Below are positions 35,539 to 44,638 of a DNA stretch of 64,000 bases, piece after piece. Numbering within the stretch: the stretch's first letter is position 1; each line of letters starts with the position of its first letter. The stretch is from CAZEAP01 sp964510315 (GTDB lineage: Bacteria; Planctomycetota; Brocadiia; SM23-32). The notes beneath the pieces are model-generated. The model worked only from the letters and a program-made list of their open reading frames with translations. It was not told the origin of the DNA and ran no database searches. The position numbers were made by a program, and so were the translations under genes. The stretch lies in the NCBI GenBank assembly GCA_964510315.1, contig CAZEAP010000013.1:1-64000 (forward strand), written 5' to 3'.

Positions 35539-35706
35539 TTGGGCTCCTCCTCTGGCCGAAGCCCGCCACGGTATTGGGGACGCCGCCCCGCTGTCAAAGT
35601 CGAGCGGCGAAAGGTGGCTCTGCGCCGGGAACCGTCTTTGACAGGGCGCCCCGCCGGCACTAATCTTGACCACCCCGGCCGAACACCGTCAACGCACGGA
35701 GGCAAC

Positions 35707-37188
35707 ATGAGCGACCAGCCCAACATCCTGTGGATCTGCACGGACTCCCAGCGTTTCGACACGCTGGGCTGCTACGGAAACCGGTTTGCCCGGTCGCCCA
35801 ACGTGGACCGCCTGGCCGAGGAGGGCGTGCTTTTCGAGAATTGTTTCGCCCAGAACCCGCTGTGCACCCCCAGCCGGGGGGCGTTCCTGACGGGCCGCTA
35901 CCCGGTGACCAACCGGCTGCGCCAGAACGGACAGTGCATCCCGGAGGACGAGGTGCTGATCACGCGCATGCTCGCCGACAACGAGTACCTCTGCGGCCTG
36001 GTGGGCAAACTGCATCTCAGCGCCGCCAACCGCCGGTTCGTGATGGGCGATAAGTGGTGGGAGTTGCCCAGGGAGGAGCGACTGGTCCAGGGCACCGAGC
36101 GGCGCATCGAAGACGGCTACAAGGAGTTCCACTGGTATCACTCCACCAACCCTGACTTCCGTTCCAGCGCCTACAAGCAGTGGTGCCACCGCAGGGGCGT
36201 CCAGATCAAGTCCGCCGACCGGGAGGACTCCAAATACGTCAAGAACGGCATGCCGGAGGAGCACCACGAGGTCCGATTCAGTGCCGAGACGGCGGTGGAC
36301 TTCATCGAGCGATACGAGGACTACCCCCACCCCTGGCTCTTTTCGGTCAACGTCTTCGACCCGCATCCCGGCTTCGACCCACCGCCGGAATACCTCGAGC
36401 CCTACCTCTCGCGCCTGGAGGAGATACCCCTCCCCAACTTCGTGGAAGGGGAGCTTGAGGACAAGCCCTTCTACCAGCAGGAGCGCCACGAAAGCAATCG
36501 GTGGGGAGACTACTCGGAGACCGACATGGGCGACCCGCGCGAGCATCGGATGCTCCGGGCGGCCTACTGGGCAATGTGCAACAACATCGACGTCCAGGTG
36601 GGCCTGATGCTGGACGCGCTCGAACGCACCGGCCAGCGCGAGGACACGCTGGTGATCTTCACCTCCGATCACGGCGAGATGCTCGGCGATCACGGACTCT
36701 ACTTCAAAGGTCCCTTCCTCTACGATCCCGCCGTGCAGGTGCCGCTGGTGATCTCCCAGCCGGGACGCGTGGCGGAAGGGGTCCGCAGCCCCGCGCTGGT
36801 GGAGCTGGCCGACCTGGCGCCCACTGTGCTGGACGCCTGCGGGCTGGAGCGTCATCCGGGGATGCAGACGCGCTCCCTCTGGCCGCTGCTGACCGGCCAG
36901 CAGGACCCCGGCCACTTCCGGGACGACGTCTACTGCGAGTATTACAACTCCAATCCCGACGACCCGCCCGTCTACCTGACCATGGTGCGGACGCAGCGCC
37001 ACAAGATCGTCGTGGTCCACGGGATGGACTGCGGGGAACTGTACGACCTGCAGGAGGACCCCACCGAGACGCACAACCTGTGGGACGATCCCGACTACGC
37101 CGACGTGAAGGGCGAGATGCTCCTTCGGGTGGCCGACCGCATGGCCCGCACGGTCGACCCGCTGCCGCCGCGCATCGGCATATTCTGA
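35707..37188 (+). CDS. Sulfatase (formylglycine type)
   Basis: A 493-residue sulfatase. It starts DQPNILWICTDSQRFDTLGC and has its active-site Cys in CTPSRGAFLTG, a full C-x-P-S-R motif. FTSDHGEMLGDHGLYFKG supplies the metal-binding Asp and His, and VGKLHLS gives the Lys-x-His region. A central insertion of about 100 residues (DKWWELPREERLVQGTERR to HPGFDPPPEYLEPY) is like that of choline-sulfatase/iduronate-sulfatase-type members. GGAGG lies five bases before the ATG at 35707. No signal peptide. The start is 168 bp from that of the divergent GH28-like gene. Confidence 0.9.
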   Translation: MSDQPNILWICTDSQRFDTLGCYGNRFARSPNVDRLAEEGVLFENCFAQNPLCTPSRGAFLTGRYPVTNRLRQNGQCIPEDEVLITRMLADNEYLCGLVGKLHLSAANRRFVMGDKWWELPREERLVQGTERRIEDGYKEFHWYHSTNPDFRSSAYKQWCHRRGVQIKSADREDSKYVKNGMPEEHHEVRFSAETAVDFIERYEDYPHPWLFSVNVFDPHPGFDPPPEYLEPYLSRLEEIPLPNFVEGELEDKPFYQQERHESNRWGDYSETDMGDPREHRMLRAAYWAMCNNIDVQVGLMLDALERTGQREDTLVIFTSDHGEMLGDHGLYFKGPFLYDPAVQVPLVISQPGRVAEGVRSPALVELADLAPTVLDACGLERHPGMQTRSLWPLLTGQQDPGHFRDDVYCEYYNSNPDDPPVYLTMVRTQRHKIVVVHGMDCGELYDLQEDPTETHNLWDDPDYADVKGEMLLRVADRMARTVDPLPPRIGIF

Positions 37189-37796
37189 CCCTGCCGGGCG
37201 AGTCCCTCCCTGAGATTGCCCGGCAGCAGCATCCTGTCGACGGCCGCGCCGATCGCCTCGGCCGCTCGCGCTATCTGGCGGGAGTTGGGCTCAGACGCCG
37301 GCCGGTAGCCGGGCAGGTCGACGGGCTTCCGGGCGGCGTCTTCGGTTTCGGCCGACATGGCGTCCGCCGGCACGTCAAGCAGCCCGGGGTTTTGTACGCG
37401 TTTGCCGTCCAGAGCGACACAAGTGACGTTGGCCGCCGGGTTGCGCGCGCTCGGGGACGAGCGGCCTGCACCGCTCCACACCACCCAATGAAGCCCCGCA
37501 GGGGCGTTACATACACAGCCCAGGGCGCAGCCCTGGGCTGACATGTCGGGCTCTTACAGAGCCCGGCCCGGCTGAAGTTTACGCGCCGTGGCGTGCCCGG
37601 CCCCCATCGCCCGGCCCTACGGGGACTCTTCGCCTACCGCAGACAAGCCGGCAAAACCGGGGACGACTCAGCGCCGGCCCACTTACGGCCCGGCCGGTTC
37701 GGTGGAGAGCAGACGCTCGGATCGGGATGGAAGCCGGGGATGACGGGATTGACCAGTTTCACGGGCGACCCCTGGCGGCGCCTTGCGCCGGCGAGG
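37189..37796. other. Long intergenic region with hairpin cluster
   Basis: About 600 bp between the sulfatase and glnS, which converge. An open frame on the minus strand (37095-37544) runs through it, but its ends read as translated repeat (AQGCALGC) or overlap the sulfatase, so I do not call it a gene. The only structure seen is the hairpin group at 37493-37565. The stretch 37600-37796 holds nothing recognisable. Confidence 0.5.
37493..37565. repeat. Tandem cluster of three perfect GC hairpins
   Basis: GCCCC-GCA-GGGGC (37493-37505), an 11-bp stem CAGCCCAGGGC/GCCCTGGGCTG with a GCA loop (37516-37540), and CGGGCTC-TTACA-GAGCCCG (37547-37565). The style of short loop and GC stem matches the clusters at 11828 and 13979. 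It may be a REP family; a terminator function between converging genes is possible. Confidence 0.7.
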
Positions 37797-39512
37797 TCAC
37801 TTATTGGCTTTGCGCCGTTTCTGGATGCGGCGCCACCTGTCCCGCATGGTGACGGTGCGGTTGAATATCAGCCTCTCGTCGGTGGAGTCCGGATCGACGC
37901 AGAAGTAGCCCTTCCGCTCGAACTGCAGGCGGGTGCCCGGCTCGACCCCCGCCAGCGTGGGTTCAACCCGGCAGGAGGCAAGCACCCGAAGGGAATCGTG
38001 GTTGAAGCGGGCGATGAAGTCGGGAGTCCCCTCGTCAACGTGCTCCGGGGCTTCGTCCAGCAGCAGGCGCTCGTAGAGCCGCACTTCGGCCTCCAGCGCG
38101 TGCGGGGCGCTGACCCAGTGGAGGGTGGCCTTCGGCTTCCGGCCGTCGGGTGCGTCGCCCCCGCGGGTGGCGGGGTCGTAGGTGCAGCGGAGTCCCACCA
38201 CCTGCCCCGTCTCGGGGTCCTTGACCACGTCCTTGCAGGTGATGAAGTAGCCCCAGCGGAGCCGCACCTCCCGGCCGGGTGCCAGGCGCCAGAACTTCTT
38301 CGGCGGCTCCTCCATGAAGTCGTCCCGCTCGATGTAAAGCTCCCGGGAGAATGGGACCATCCGCGTTCCCGCGCTCTGGTCCTCCGGGTTGTTGACCGCC
38401 TCCAGCCGCTCGGTCTTGCCTTCGGGGTAGTTCTCGATGACCACCTTCAGGGGCCGCAGCACGCCCATCCGGCGCTGGCACCGCTTGTTGAGGTCCTGGC
38501 GGAGAACGTGCTCCAGCAGCGCCATGTCGATGACGCTCTCGGTTTTGGAGACGCTGATCTCCTCCATGAACTCGCGGATCGCTTTGGGGGTGTAGCCCCG
38601 GCGGCGGAGGCCGCGGAGCGTGGGCAGGCGGGGGTCGTCCCATCCGTCCACCATCCCCTCCTCCACCAGCACGCGCAGCCTTCGCTTGCTCATGACGGTG
38701 TTGGTCAGGTTCAAGCGGGCGAACTCGATCTGGCGGGGATGGTGCACCTGAAGCTGGTCGAGGAACCAGTCGTAGAGCGGACGGTGCACCTCGAACTCCT
38801 GCGTGCAGAGCGAATGGGTGATCCCCTCGATCGAGTCGCACTGGCCGTGCGCCCAGTCGTAGGTAGGGTAGATGCACCAGTCCTCGCCGGTCCGGTGGTG
38901 GGGCTGCTTCAGGATGCGGTACATCACCGGGTCGCGCATCAGCAGGTTGGGGTGGGCCATGTCGATCTTCGCGCGGAGCGTGCGGGAGCCCTCCTCGAAC
39001 TCCCCGGCCCGCATCCGCTCGAACAGGTCCAGGCTCTCCTCCACCGGTCGGTCCCGCCAGGGGCTCTCCCGGCCGGGCTCGGTGGGCGTGCCGCGATACT
39101 CGTCGAGCTGCTCAGGGGACAGATCGCAGACGTAAGCTTGTCCCTTCTCGATCAGTTCAACGGCCCACCTGTAGAGCTGCTCGAAGTAGTCGGAGGCGTA
39201 GAACTCGCGCTCGCCCCAGTCGAAGCCCAGCCACCGGATGTCCTCCTTGATGGCCTCGACGTACTCGACCTCTTCGGGGACGGGATTGGTGTCATCGAAG
39301 CGCAGGTTGCACGTGCCCCCGTACTGCTCGGCCATGCCGAAGTCCAGGCAGATGGACTTGGCGTGTCCGATGTGGAGGTATCCGTTCGGCTCGGGGGGGA
39401 ACCGGGTTACCACCTCCCCGCCGTATCTGCCGGAGCTGACGTCCTCTTCGATGATCCGGCGCACGAAGTGCATGCTGCGTTCGTCGGCCGCACTGTCTTC
39501 ATCTGCTGACAT
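37797..39512 (-). CDS. glnS: Glutaminyl-tRNA synthetase
   Basis: A 571-residue class Ib aminoacyl-tRNA synthetase that charges tRNA-Gln. The class I signature is FPPEPNGYLHIGHAKSI (HIGH at 47-50), and MSKRR serves as the KMSKS loop. FDDTNPVPEEVEYVEAIKED is strongly conserved in GlnRS. The length and the two C-terminal beta-barrels (LYIERDDF, then LYERLLLDEAPEH) are normal. The ATG at 39512 is chosen over an upstream ATG at 39584 because GAGG lies close and the shorter N-terminus fits the family. Presence of GlnRS means at least part of Gln-tRNA is made directly instead of by amidation. Confidence 0.95.
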   Translation of the reverse strand: MSADEDSAADERSMHFVRRIIEEDVSSGRYGGEVVTRFPPEPNGYLHIGHAKSICLDFGMAEQYGGTCNLRFDDTNPVPEEVEYVEAIKEDIRWLGFDWGEREFYASDYFEQLYRWAVELIEKGQAYVCDLSPEQLDEYRGTPTEPGRESPWRDRPVEESLDLFERMRAGEFEEGSRTLRAKIDMAHPNLLMRDPVMYRILKQPHHRTGEDWCIYPTYDWAHGQCDSIEGITHSLCTQEFEVHRPLYDWFLDQLQVHHPRQIEFARLNLTNTVMSKRRLRVLVEEGMVDGWDDPRLPTLRGLRRRGYTPKAIREFMEEISVSKTESVIDMALLEHVLRQDLNKRCQRRMGVLRPLKVVIENYPEGKTERLEAVNNPEDQSAGTRMVPFSRELYIERDDFMEEPPKKFWRLAPGREVRLRWGYFITCKDVVKDPETGQVVGLRCTYDPATRGGDAPDGRKPKATLHWVSAPHALEAEVRLYERLLLDEAPEHVDEGTPDFIARFNHDSLRVLASCRVEPTLAGVEPGTRLQFERKGYFCVDPDSTDERLIFNRTVTMRDRWRRIQKRRKANK

Positions 39513-39768
39513 GGGATCCTCAGCCGGGAGCAATCTTTGGAAAGCGTCCAGCCGTCGCGACGCCACGGGCCATGTTACGGGCACGGGGCATCCCCGTCAA
39601 CTTCGCGGGTTCCGCCGGTGGCACGGAGCCTGGCCGCGCCGGGATCGAACCCCCGCCCACCGTTGCGCGCGGCCCCCCGCCGGGGGTAAGTTGGCACACC
39701 TTGCATCCGGGAACCGGCCCGCCGAGGCGGCCGGGAGCCTCTTGAGGCATGAGAAAGGACTGAAGAGC

Positions 39769-40896
39769 ATGCTCGCTGAAACACCCCCCATGGGATGGAA
39801 CAGTTGGAACACCTTCGGCGCCGACCTGAACGAGGAGATCGTGCGGGAGACCGCCGACGCCTTCGTTGAGAGCGGCCTCCGGGACGCCGGATACGAGTAC
39901 GTGGTCCTGGACGACCACTGGGAAGCGGCCCAGAGGGGCGAGGACGGCCGTCTGCACTGGGACGAAGCGAAGTTCCCCTCCGGCCTGCCCGCCCTGGCCG
40001 AGTACCTCCACGAGAGGGACCTGAAGTTCGGCATATACTCCTGCGCCGGCAGCCATACCTGCGGCGGCCGACCGGCCAGCTACGGCTACGAGGAAATCGA
40101 TGCCCAGACCTTCGCCGAGTGGGGCGTGGATTTCCTGAAGTACGACTTCTGCTACAAGCCGGTCGGGACCGACGGGCGGATGCTCTACGAGCGGATGGGC
40201 CGCGCCCTGCGCGCCACCGGCCGGCCCATCGTCTACAGCATGTGCGAGTGGGGCGGAAGGGAACCGTGGACCTGGGGAGCTTCCCGCGCCGGCGCCCACA
40301 TGTGGCGCACCACCGGAGACATCAACGACAGTTGGGAGTCGGTGGAATCCATCGGCTTCGAGCGCCAGAAGGAACTCTTTCCCTACGCCGGACCCGGCCA
40401 CTGGAACGACCCCGACATGCTGGTGGTCGGCATGCACGGGGAAGGGAACGTGGCCCGAGGAGGCTGCACCGTCCGGGAATACCGGACCCACTTCAGCCTG
40501 TGGTGCATGCTGGCCGCTCCCCTGATGATCGGCTGTGACGTGCGGAACATGAGCGACGCCACGCGCGAGATACTCCTCAACGAAGAAGCCATCGCCGTGG
40601 ACCAGGACCCCCTGGGCCGCCAGGCCGTCTACATGGGACGCGACTGGTTCGGCTCGGAGGTCTGGAAGAAACATCTGGCCGACGGCTCCGTTGCCGTGGG
40701 CCTGTTCAACCGGCACGATGAGAGGACCCGCATGCTCACCGTGGCCTGGGAGTCACTGGGCATCCCGATCGAGCGCCCCTGCCGGGTGCGCGACCTGTGG
40801 ACCCACGAAGAGGTCGACGGCGTCACCCGCAGCTATTCCCATGAACTGAAACCGCACGGCTGCGGACTGCTGCGGGTCACGCCCCGGAAGCCCTGA
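39769..40896 (+). CDS. Alpha-galactosidase, GH27
   Basis: A 375-residue GH27/GH36-superfamily enzyme that cuts terminal alpha-galactosyl (or N-acetylgalactosaminyl) residues. MGWNSWNTFG at 8-17, the nucleophile Asp126 in FLKYDFCYK and the acid/base Asp184 in TTGDINDSW are all visible, as is GPGHWNDPDML. The C-terminal beta-sandwich is short and complete (HELKPHGCGLLRVTP). No signal peptide, so an intracellular role on imported oligosaccharides is likely. AAAGGA and GAAGAG lie before the ATG at 39769. Confidence 0.92.
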   Translation: MLAETPPMGWNSWNTFGADLNEEIVRETADAFVESGLRDAGYEYVVLDDHWEAAQRGEDGRLHWDEAKFPSGLPALAEYLHERDLKFGIYSCAGSHTCGGRPASYGYEEIDAQTFAEWGVDFLKYDFCYKPVGTDGRMLYERMGRALRATGRPIVYSMCEWGGREPWTWGASRAGAHMWRTTGDINDSWESVESIGFERQKELFPYAGPGHWNDPDMLVVGMHGEGNVARGGCTVREYRTHFSLWCMLAAPLMIGCDVRNMSDATREILLNEEAIAVDQDPLGRQAVYMGRDWFGSEVWKKHLADGSVAVGLFNRHDERTRMLTVAWESLGIPIERPCRVRDLWTHEEVDGVTRSYSHELKPHGCGLLRVTPRKP

Positions 40897-40930
40897 CCTG
40901 GCCCGCCGCTCAACGCCAGGAGGAACGAGC

Positions 40931-41866
40931 GTGAACCTCATCCGGCGGACTCCTCTTCTGTGCGCGCTGGCACTGACGCTCCCCCTGCTGGTCTCCTGTG
41001 CCGGGAACATGCGGCAGCGACGGCCCTACCTCATCCGAGAGAACCTGGACAACGCCGCCCGGCACCTGGAGGCGGGAAGGACGGCGGAGGCGGCGCAGAT
41101 ATACCGAACGGTGCTCCTTGCCGATCCCTGCAGCGAAGAGGCCTTCAGAGGGGTGGAGCACGCCGGGGACACCAGCCGGTGCATCATGGAGCCGTCGGTG
41201 CTGGGGGTGAACTGCGTCCGGACTCCGCGCCGCGACCCGCCCGCCCTCCGGATCATCGCCTATCCTGTCAGCCGCCTGCTGGACATCCTCGACGTGGTCA
41301 GCTTCGAGCTGGGACCACAGGGCGGCCTGTATGGCGGCGCCCACGTCACCCGTGCGCTCCAGGCGTCCGCCGGGGCCGGGGGCGGCGCCCAGATAGGCTG
41401 GTGGCAGAAGCGGGAGTTCGGCGTCGGAGCGGGACACGTGGCCGGCCTCTGCCTCATCCCTTTCTCCCTGGAGGGGGAAGGCTGGTCGCGGGTGGGAACC
41501 CGTGGAGCCCGCAACGTCGCTATCTGCGCCTCCGGCCTCAACCGCCCCTCTGATTACCTCTATCAACATCACCGTGATTACTGGAGCGCAGGCGCCCGAG
41601 CGATTGTCCTGCTGGTCGGGGCACGGCTCGAGGTGCACCCGGTGGAAGCCGCCGACGCACTCGCGGGACTGTTTTTCGTGGACTTCCTCCGGGACGACAT
41701 CGGCAGCACACGTTCGCTGAGCTTAAGCGCGGCGGACCGGGAGGCCATGGAGGAACTGGTCGGCACCCTCTCGGACGCGGAACTCCGGGCCAGGATGCGG
41801 GGGCGCGCTGTTCCGCCCGGCCCGGGCGAAGAACCGCAAGAACCGCCGCCACGGCCTGACGACTGA
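40931..41866 (+). CDS. Lipoprotein with TPR-like helix, unknown function
   Basis: A 311-residue predicted lipoprotein: LALTLPLLVSC with the lipobox Cys near 23. Residues ~35-65 (LDNAARHLEAGRTAEAAQIY) form one TPR-like helical hairpin. The middle carries a Gly-rich stretch (GAGGGAQIGWWQKREFGVGAG) like beta-barrel or glycine-zipper segments, and the C-terminus is proline-rich. The GTG at 40931 has AGGAGG upstream, 34 bp after the GH27 gene, so the two may be cotranscribed. I do not recognise the family. Confidence 0.65.
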   Translation: MNLIRRTPLLCALALTLPLLVSCAGNMRQRRPYLIRENLDNAARHLEAGRTAEAAQIYRTVLLADPCSEEAFRGVEHAGDTSRCIMEPSVLGVNCVRTPRRDPPALRIIAYPVSRLLDILDVVSFELGPQGGLYGGAHVTRALQASAGAGGGAQIGWWQKREFGVGAGHVAGLCLIPFSLEGEGWSRVGTRGARNVAICASGLNRPSDYLYQHHRDYWSAGARAIVLLVGARLEVHPVEAADALAGLFFVDFLRDDIGSTRSLSLSAADREAMEELVGTLSDAELRARMRGRAVPPGPGEEPQEPPPRPDD

Positions 41867-41880
41867 GCACGGGGGGCCGA

Positions 41881-43431
41881 TCAATCCACTTCGGCAAGCC
41901 CCTCGAATATGGGCTCAAGCGCCCCGTAGGCATCCCGGAAAAGCCGGTAGAGCAACCGGTACTTCTCGCTCCGTTCGGGCTGGGGCACCTCGGCCTCTTC
42001 CATGGTGACGATCTCCCGCGCCACGCCGAAATCCGGGAATATGCCGACGCCCACTCCCCCGGCGATGACCGCCCCGAGGGAAGTGGCCGCCCGGGTCTCG
42101 GCGGGCACCAGGAGGGGCAGTTCGTAGACGTCGGCGAGTATCTGCCGCCACACGCCGTTCTGGGCGCCGCCGCCGATCATCCGCATGCTCTCGATCGCCA
42201 GCCCCTGCGCCCGGAAGGCCTCCAGGATGGTCTTCAGGTTCATGGCCACACCCTCCAGCACCGCGCGCACGACCTCGGCCTTGCCGTGGGCCATAGTGAG
42301 ACCGACGAAGGCGCCCCGCGCAAGGGGGTTCCAATGGGGACTCCTCTCCCCCATCAGGTAAGGTAGGAAGAGCAGCCCGCTCGCCCCGGGGGTCACCCCG
42401 CCGGCGGTGTCGGCCAGCCCGGCGTGCGTCGCCTCCCGGCCCTCCGGCCGCAACAGGCCCTCCAGCCAGTCGAAGGACCCGCCCGCCGACTGCATCGTCC
42501 CGGTGGGAAAGTAGAGGTTCGGGTCCAGGTGTGCGAAGGTGAAGGTGCGCATGCGGGGGTCGTAGAGAGGTTCGGAGGCGGTGACGGCGATCCAGGAGGA
42601 TGAGCCGAGGCAGTTGTACGCATCGGCCTGCCGCACCGAACCGGCGCCGACCGTCGCGCAGGCGCCGTCCCCGCCGCCCAGCACCACCGGCGTGCCCGCC
42701 GACAGGCCCGTCGCCCGGGCGGCCTCGGGGGTCACCTCACCGATGACCGTCGTGGACGGCCGCGCGGGCGGCAGCTTCTCGGCGTCCAGCCCCATCTCCT
42801 CAATCAGACCCTCCGCCCAGTCGCGCGCGTGAAGATCGAAGAAACCCGTGCCGGAAGCGTCCGAGTAGTCGGTGGCGAAAACGCCGGTCAGCTTCCAGGC
42901 GACGTAGTCCTTCGCCTGGAGGAACACCTCCGCGCGGCGGTAGATGTCCGGCTGGTGCTGCTTGATCCACAGCATCTTCGCGGAGGTATAGGGCGGCGCG
43001 GCGCGGTGGCCGGTCACCCGGTAGACCCGCTCCATGCCGCAGCGCTCGATGATGGCCTCCGCCTCCTCGGTGGCCCGCTGGTCGGCCCAGATGATCGCCG
43101 GCCGCAGCGGCTCCCCCTCCGTGCCGACCGGGAGGGCGCCCATCATCATCCCGCTGAAGCTGACGGCGGCGATCCGCTCCGGGGGCACGCCGCTCTGCTC
43201 CAGCAGCCGGGATGAGGAGGCGCAGACGGCCCGCCACCACGCCTCCGCGTCCTGCTCGGCCCAGCCCGGCCGGGGGTAGTCGGTCTCGAACTCGCTGAAG
43301 GCCGTTCCGAGCGCCCGCCCCTCGGCGGTGAAAAGCGAAGCCTTGTTGCCGGAGGTGCCCAGGTCGTGGGCCATGATGCAGGTTTCTGCGGTCTTTGCCG
43401 GATGGGACGACCCGGCCTGGCTGGCGGGCAT
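41881..43431 (-). CDS. xylB: Xylulokinase-like FGGY carbohydrate kinase
   Basis: A 516-residue sugar kinase of the FGGY family that phosphorylates xylulose or a related ketose with ATP. The N-terminal phosphate-binding motif is HDLGTSGNKASLF; GWAEQDAEAWWRAV and FSGMMMGALPV are conserved in xylulokinases; GGGDGACATVGAG and FLPYLMGERSPHWNP are typical C-terminal FGGY motifs. IGGGAQNGVWRQILADV gives the adenosine loop. AAGGAG lies seven bases before the ATG at 43431. The precise ketose cannot be fixed by eye. It fits downstream of the hydrolases that release pentoses or uronates. Confidence 0.85.
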   Translation of the reverse strand: MPASQAGSSHPAKTAETCIMAHDLGTSGNKASLFTAEGRALGTAFSEFETDYPRPGWAEQDAEAWWRAVCASSSRLLEQSGVPPERIAAVSFSGMMMGALPVGTEGEPLRPAIIWADQRATEEAEAIIERCGMERVYRVTGHRAAPPYTSAKMLWIKQHQPDIYRRAEVFLQAKDYVAWKLTGVFATDYSDASGTGFFDLHARDWAEGLIEEMGLDAEKLPPARPSTTVIGEVTPEAARATGLSAGTPVVLGGGDGACATVGAGSVRQADAYNCLGSSSWIAVTASEPLYDPRMRTFTFAHLDPNLYFPTGTMQSAGGSFDWLEGLLRPEGREATHAGLADTAGGVTPGASGLLFLPYLMGERSPHWNPLARGAFVGLTMAHGKAEVVRAVLEGVAMNLKTILEAFRAQGLAIESMRMIGGGAQNGVWRQILADVYELPLLVPAETRAATSLGAVIAGGVGVGIFPDFGVAREIVTMEEAEVPQPERSEKYRLLYRLFRDAYGALEPIFEGLAEVD

Positions 43432-43583
43432 GGTTTGTCTCCTTGGAGCAAGCGCTTTGCCGCCCGCGCACCGGATGAGGCGGGTCCGCCACAGAATCTA
43501 CGCCGGAGCGGCCCGAAGTGCAAACCGCAGATGCTTGCCCGCCTCAGGCGGGGGTGGCTCACCAAAGGCGAAGGAGAGGTACC

Positions 43584-43677
43584 ACGAAGGACACGAAGTG
43601 CACGAAGGAAGACGACGACAAACCGACCAACTCAAAAACTGCCGTTTCAAAACTACCTACTGCCTACCGCCTACTGC
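43584..43677. repeat. Short intergenic direct repeats (9-bp and 7-bp periods)
   Basis: ACGAAGG, ACGAAGT and ACGAAGG recur at a nine-base period (43584-43608), and CTACTGC, CTACCGC, CTACTGC at a seven-base period (43657-43677). They fill the ~250-bp gap between the kinase start and the phage repressor stop. No gene or promoter is evident. Confidence 0.6.
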
Positions 43678-43681
43678 CTTT

Positions 43682-44413
43682 TCACCGCAGGTCCACCCAG
43701 GCCCAGATGACCTGGCCGATGACGGGCTCTTCGACCTCCTCCAGGTCGACGATGATGGGAGGATAGCGGATGTGATCCGCGTTGTCGGACCACAGCAGGA
43801 GGTAATGGTCCCGCAGTCGGAGCCGTTTGATGACCACGGTCCCCTCGCCGGTGTGGGCGCAGACGATCTTGCCCTCCAGGCCCCGCAGCGGGATGGGGGT
43901 GGTGTCGACGGCCACGATGCTGCCGTCGGTAAGGGTGGGGGCCATGCTGTCGCCGGAGATGCGGACGCAGCGGAGCGTCTGGGGGCGCGGAGCCACGCGC
44001 CGGTGGATGATGCAGTAGCCCTCGACCTGTTCCTCCATGATCAGGCCGGCTCCGGCGGCGGCGGGGTCCCGCAGGTAGGGAACCGCGTAGTACTGGTCCA
44101 CCCCCTCGAGCCGCCGCAGATCGGCCAGCTCCTCCTCGCTGGTGAGGATAACCGGTTTCTCGGGGCGAACGCCGGTGAAGGGCTCGCCGGTGCCGTCCTG
44201 CACCCACTGGTGGTTGAGCTGGAAGCGGTGCTCAAGGGCCAGGAGGAACGGCAGGGGCGGCTCACGGCGGTTCGCCTCGTAGGCGGCCACCGTGCTCTGG
44301 GTCACCCCCACGGCCTCGGCCATCTCCGACTGGTTCAGGCCGAGGTCCTTGCGGGCCCGGCGCAGGCGGTCTCCCACCCCCCCGGACTGTGAACCGGTGT
44401 CGGGATCGGTCAT
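43682..44413 (-). CDS. Phage-type repressor, XRE helix-turn-helix with S24 peptidase domain
   Basis: A 243-residue CI/LexA-like repressor. Residues ~14-52 form an XRE helix-turn-helix (RKDLGLNQSEMAEAVGVTQS). The C-terminal S24 domain has Ser156 in SGDSMAPTLTDG and Lys196 in VVIKRL, the self-cleavage dyad; AAAGAG at 118-123 is a candidate cleavage site. The ATG at 44413 follows GGAGGGGG by eight bases; a longer frame to 44542 would cover the operator region and is rejected. It is divergent from gam with two promoters and a palindrome between, like a lysogeny switch. It probably controls its own module and may respond to DNA damage. Confidence 0.88.
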   Translation of the reverse strand: MTDPDTGSQSGGVGDRLRRARKDLGLNQSEMAEAVGVTQSTVAAYEANRREPPLPFLLALEHRFQLNHQWVQDGTGEPFTGVRPEKPVILTSEEELADLRRLEGVDQYYAVPYLRDPAAAGAGLIMEEQVEGYCIIHRRVAPRPQTLRCVRISGDSMAPTLTDGSIVAVDTTPIPLRGLEGKIVCAHTGEGTVVIKRLRLRDHYLLLWSDNADHIRYPPIIVDLEEVEEPVIGQVIWAWVDLR

Positions 44414-44474
44414 TTGCTGTTCCCCCTCCGAGAGAAGACGTGACGCAGGCAGCAGCTTTCCGCCCGCTACAGGT

Positions 44475-44561
44475 ATCCTACCGCCTGGCAGCCCGCGTTT
44501 CAAGACATTTTTATCGTTTTCCGATATTTCCCTTGCGAGCATAGAACGGAACGACTACACT
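44475..44561. promoter_or_regulatory. Divergent promoters and operator of the phage switch
   Basis: Leftward, toward the repressor, minus-strand TTGAAA (44498-44503), a 17-bp spacer and TAGGAT (44475-44480). Rightward, toward gam, TTGCGA (44533-44538), 17 bp, TACACT (44556-44561). Between the two -35 boxes lies TATCG-TTTTC-CGATA (44512-44526), a 5-bp-arm palindrome suited to a repressor dimer. A 7-bp hairpin ACCTCGC/GCGAGGT (44596-44615) lies in the gam leader. Confidence 0.65.
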
Positions 44562-44638
44562 GGCACTACTTCTGGATAGTTATACCTGATCGGCCACCTC
44601 GCCCGCAAGCGAGGTCATTTCAGCACGGGAGGCAAGCC

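Noticed and set aside
37095..37544. A minus-strand open frame starting SAQGCALGC.
   Set aside because: Its N-terminus is translated hairpin repeat and its C-terminus overlaps the sulfatase; a small real remnant in 37200-37440 cannot be excluded but is not supported.
39625..39665. A tRNA-like TpsiC sequence on the minus strand (GGGGGTTCGATCCC).
   Set aside because: The five-base stem does not pair with the sequence after the loop, and no acceptor, anticodon or D arm could be built around it.
43584..43677. Regular short repeats that might be a CRISPR array.
   Set aside because: Units are 7-9 bases with no spacers, and no cas genes are present.
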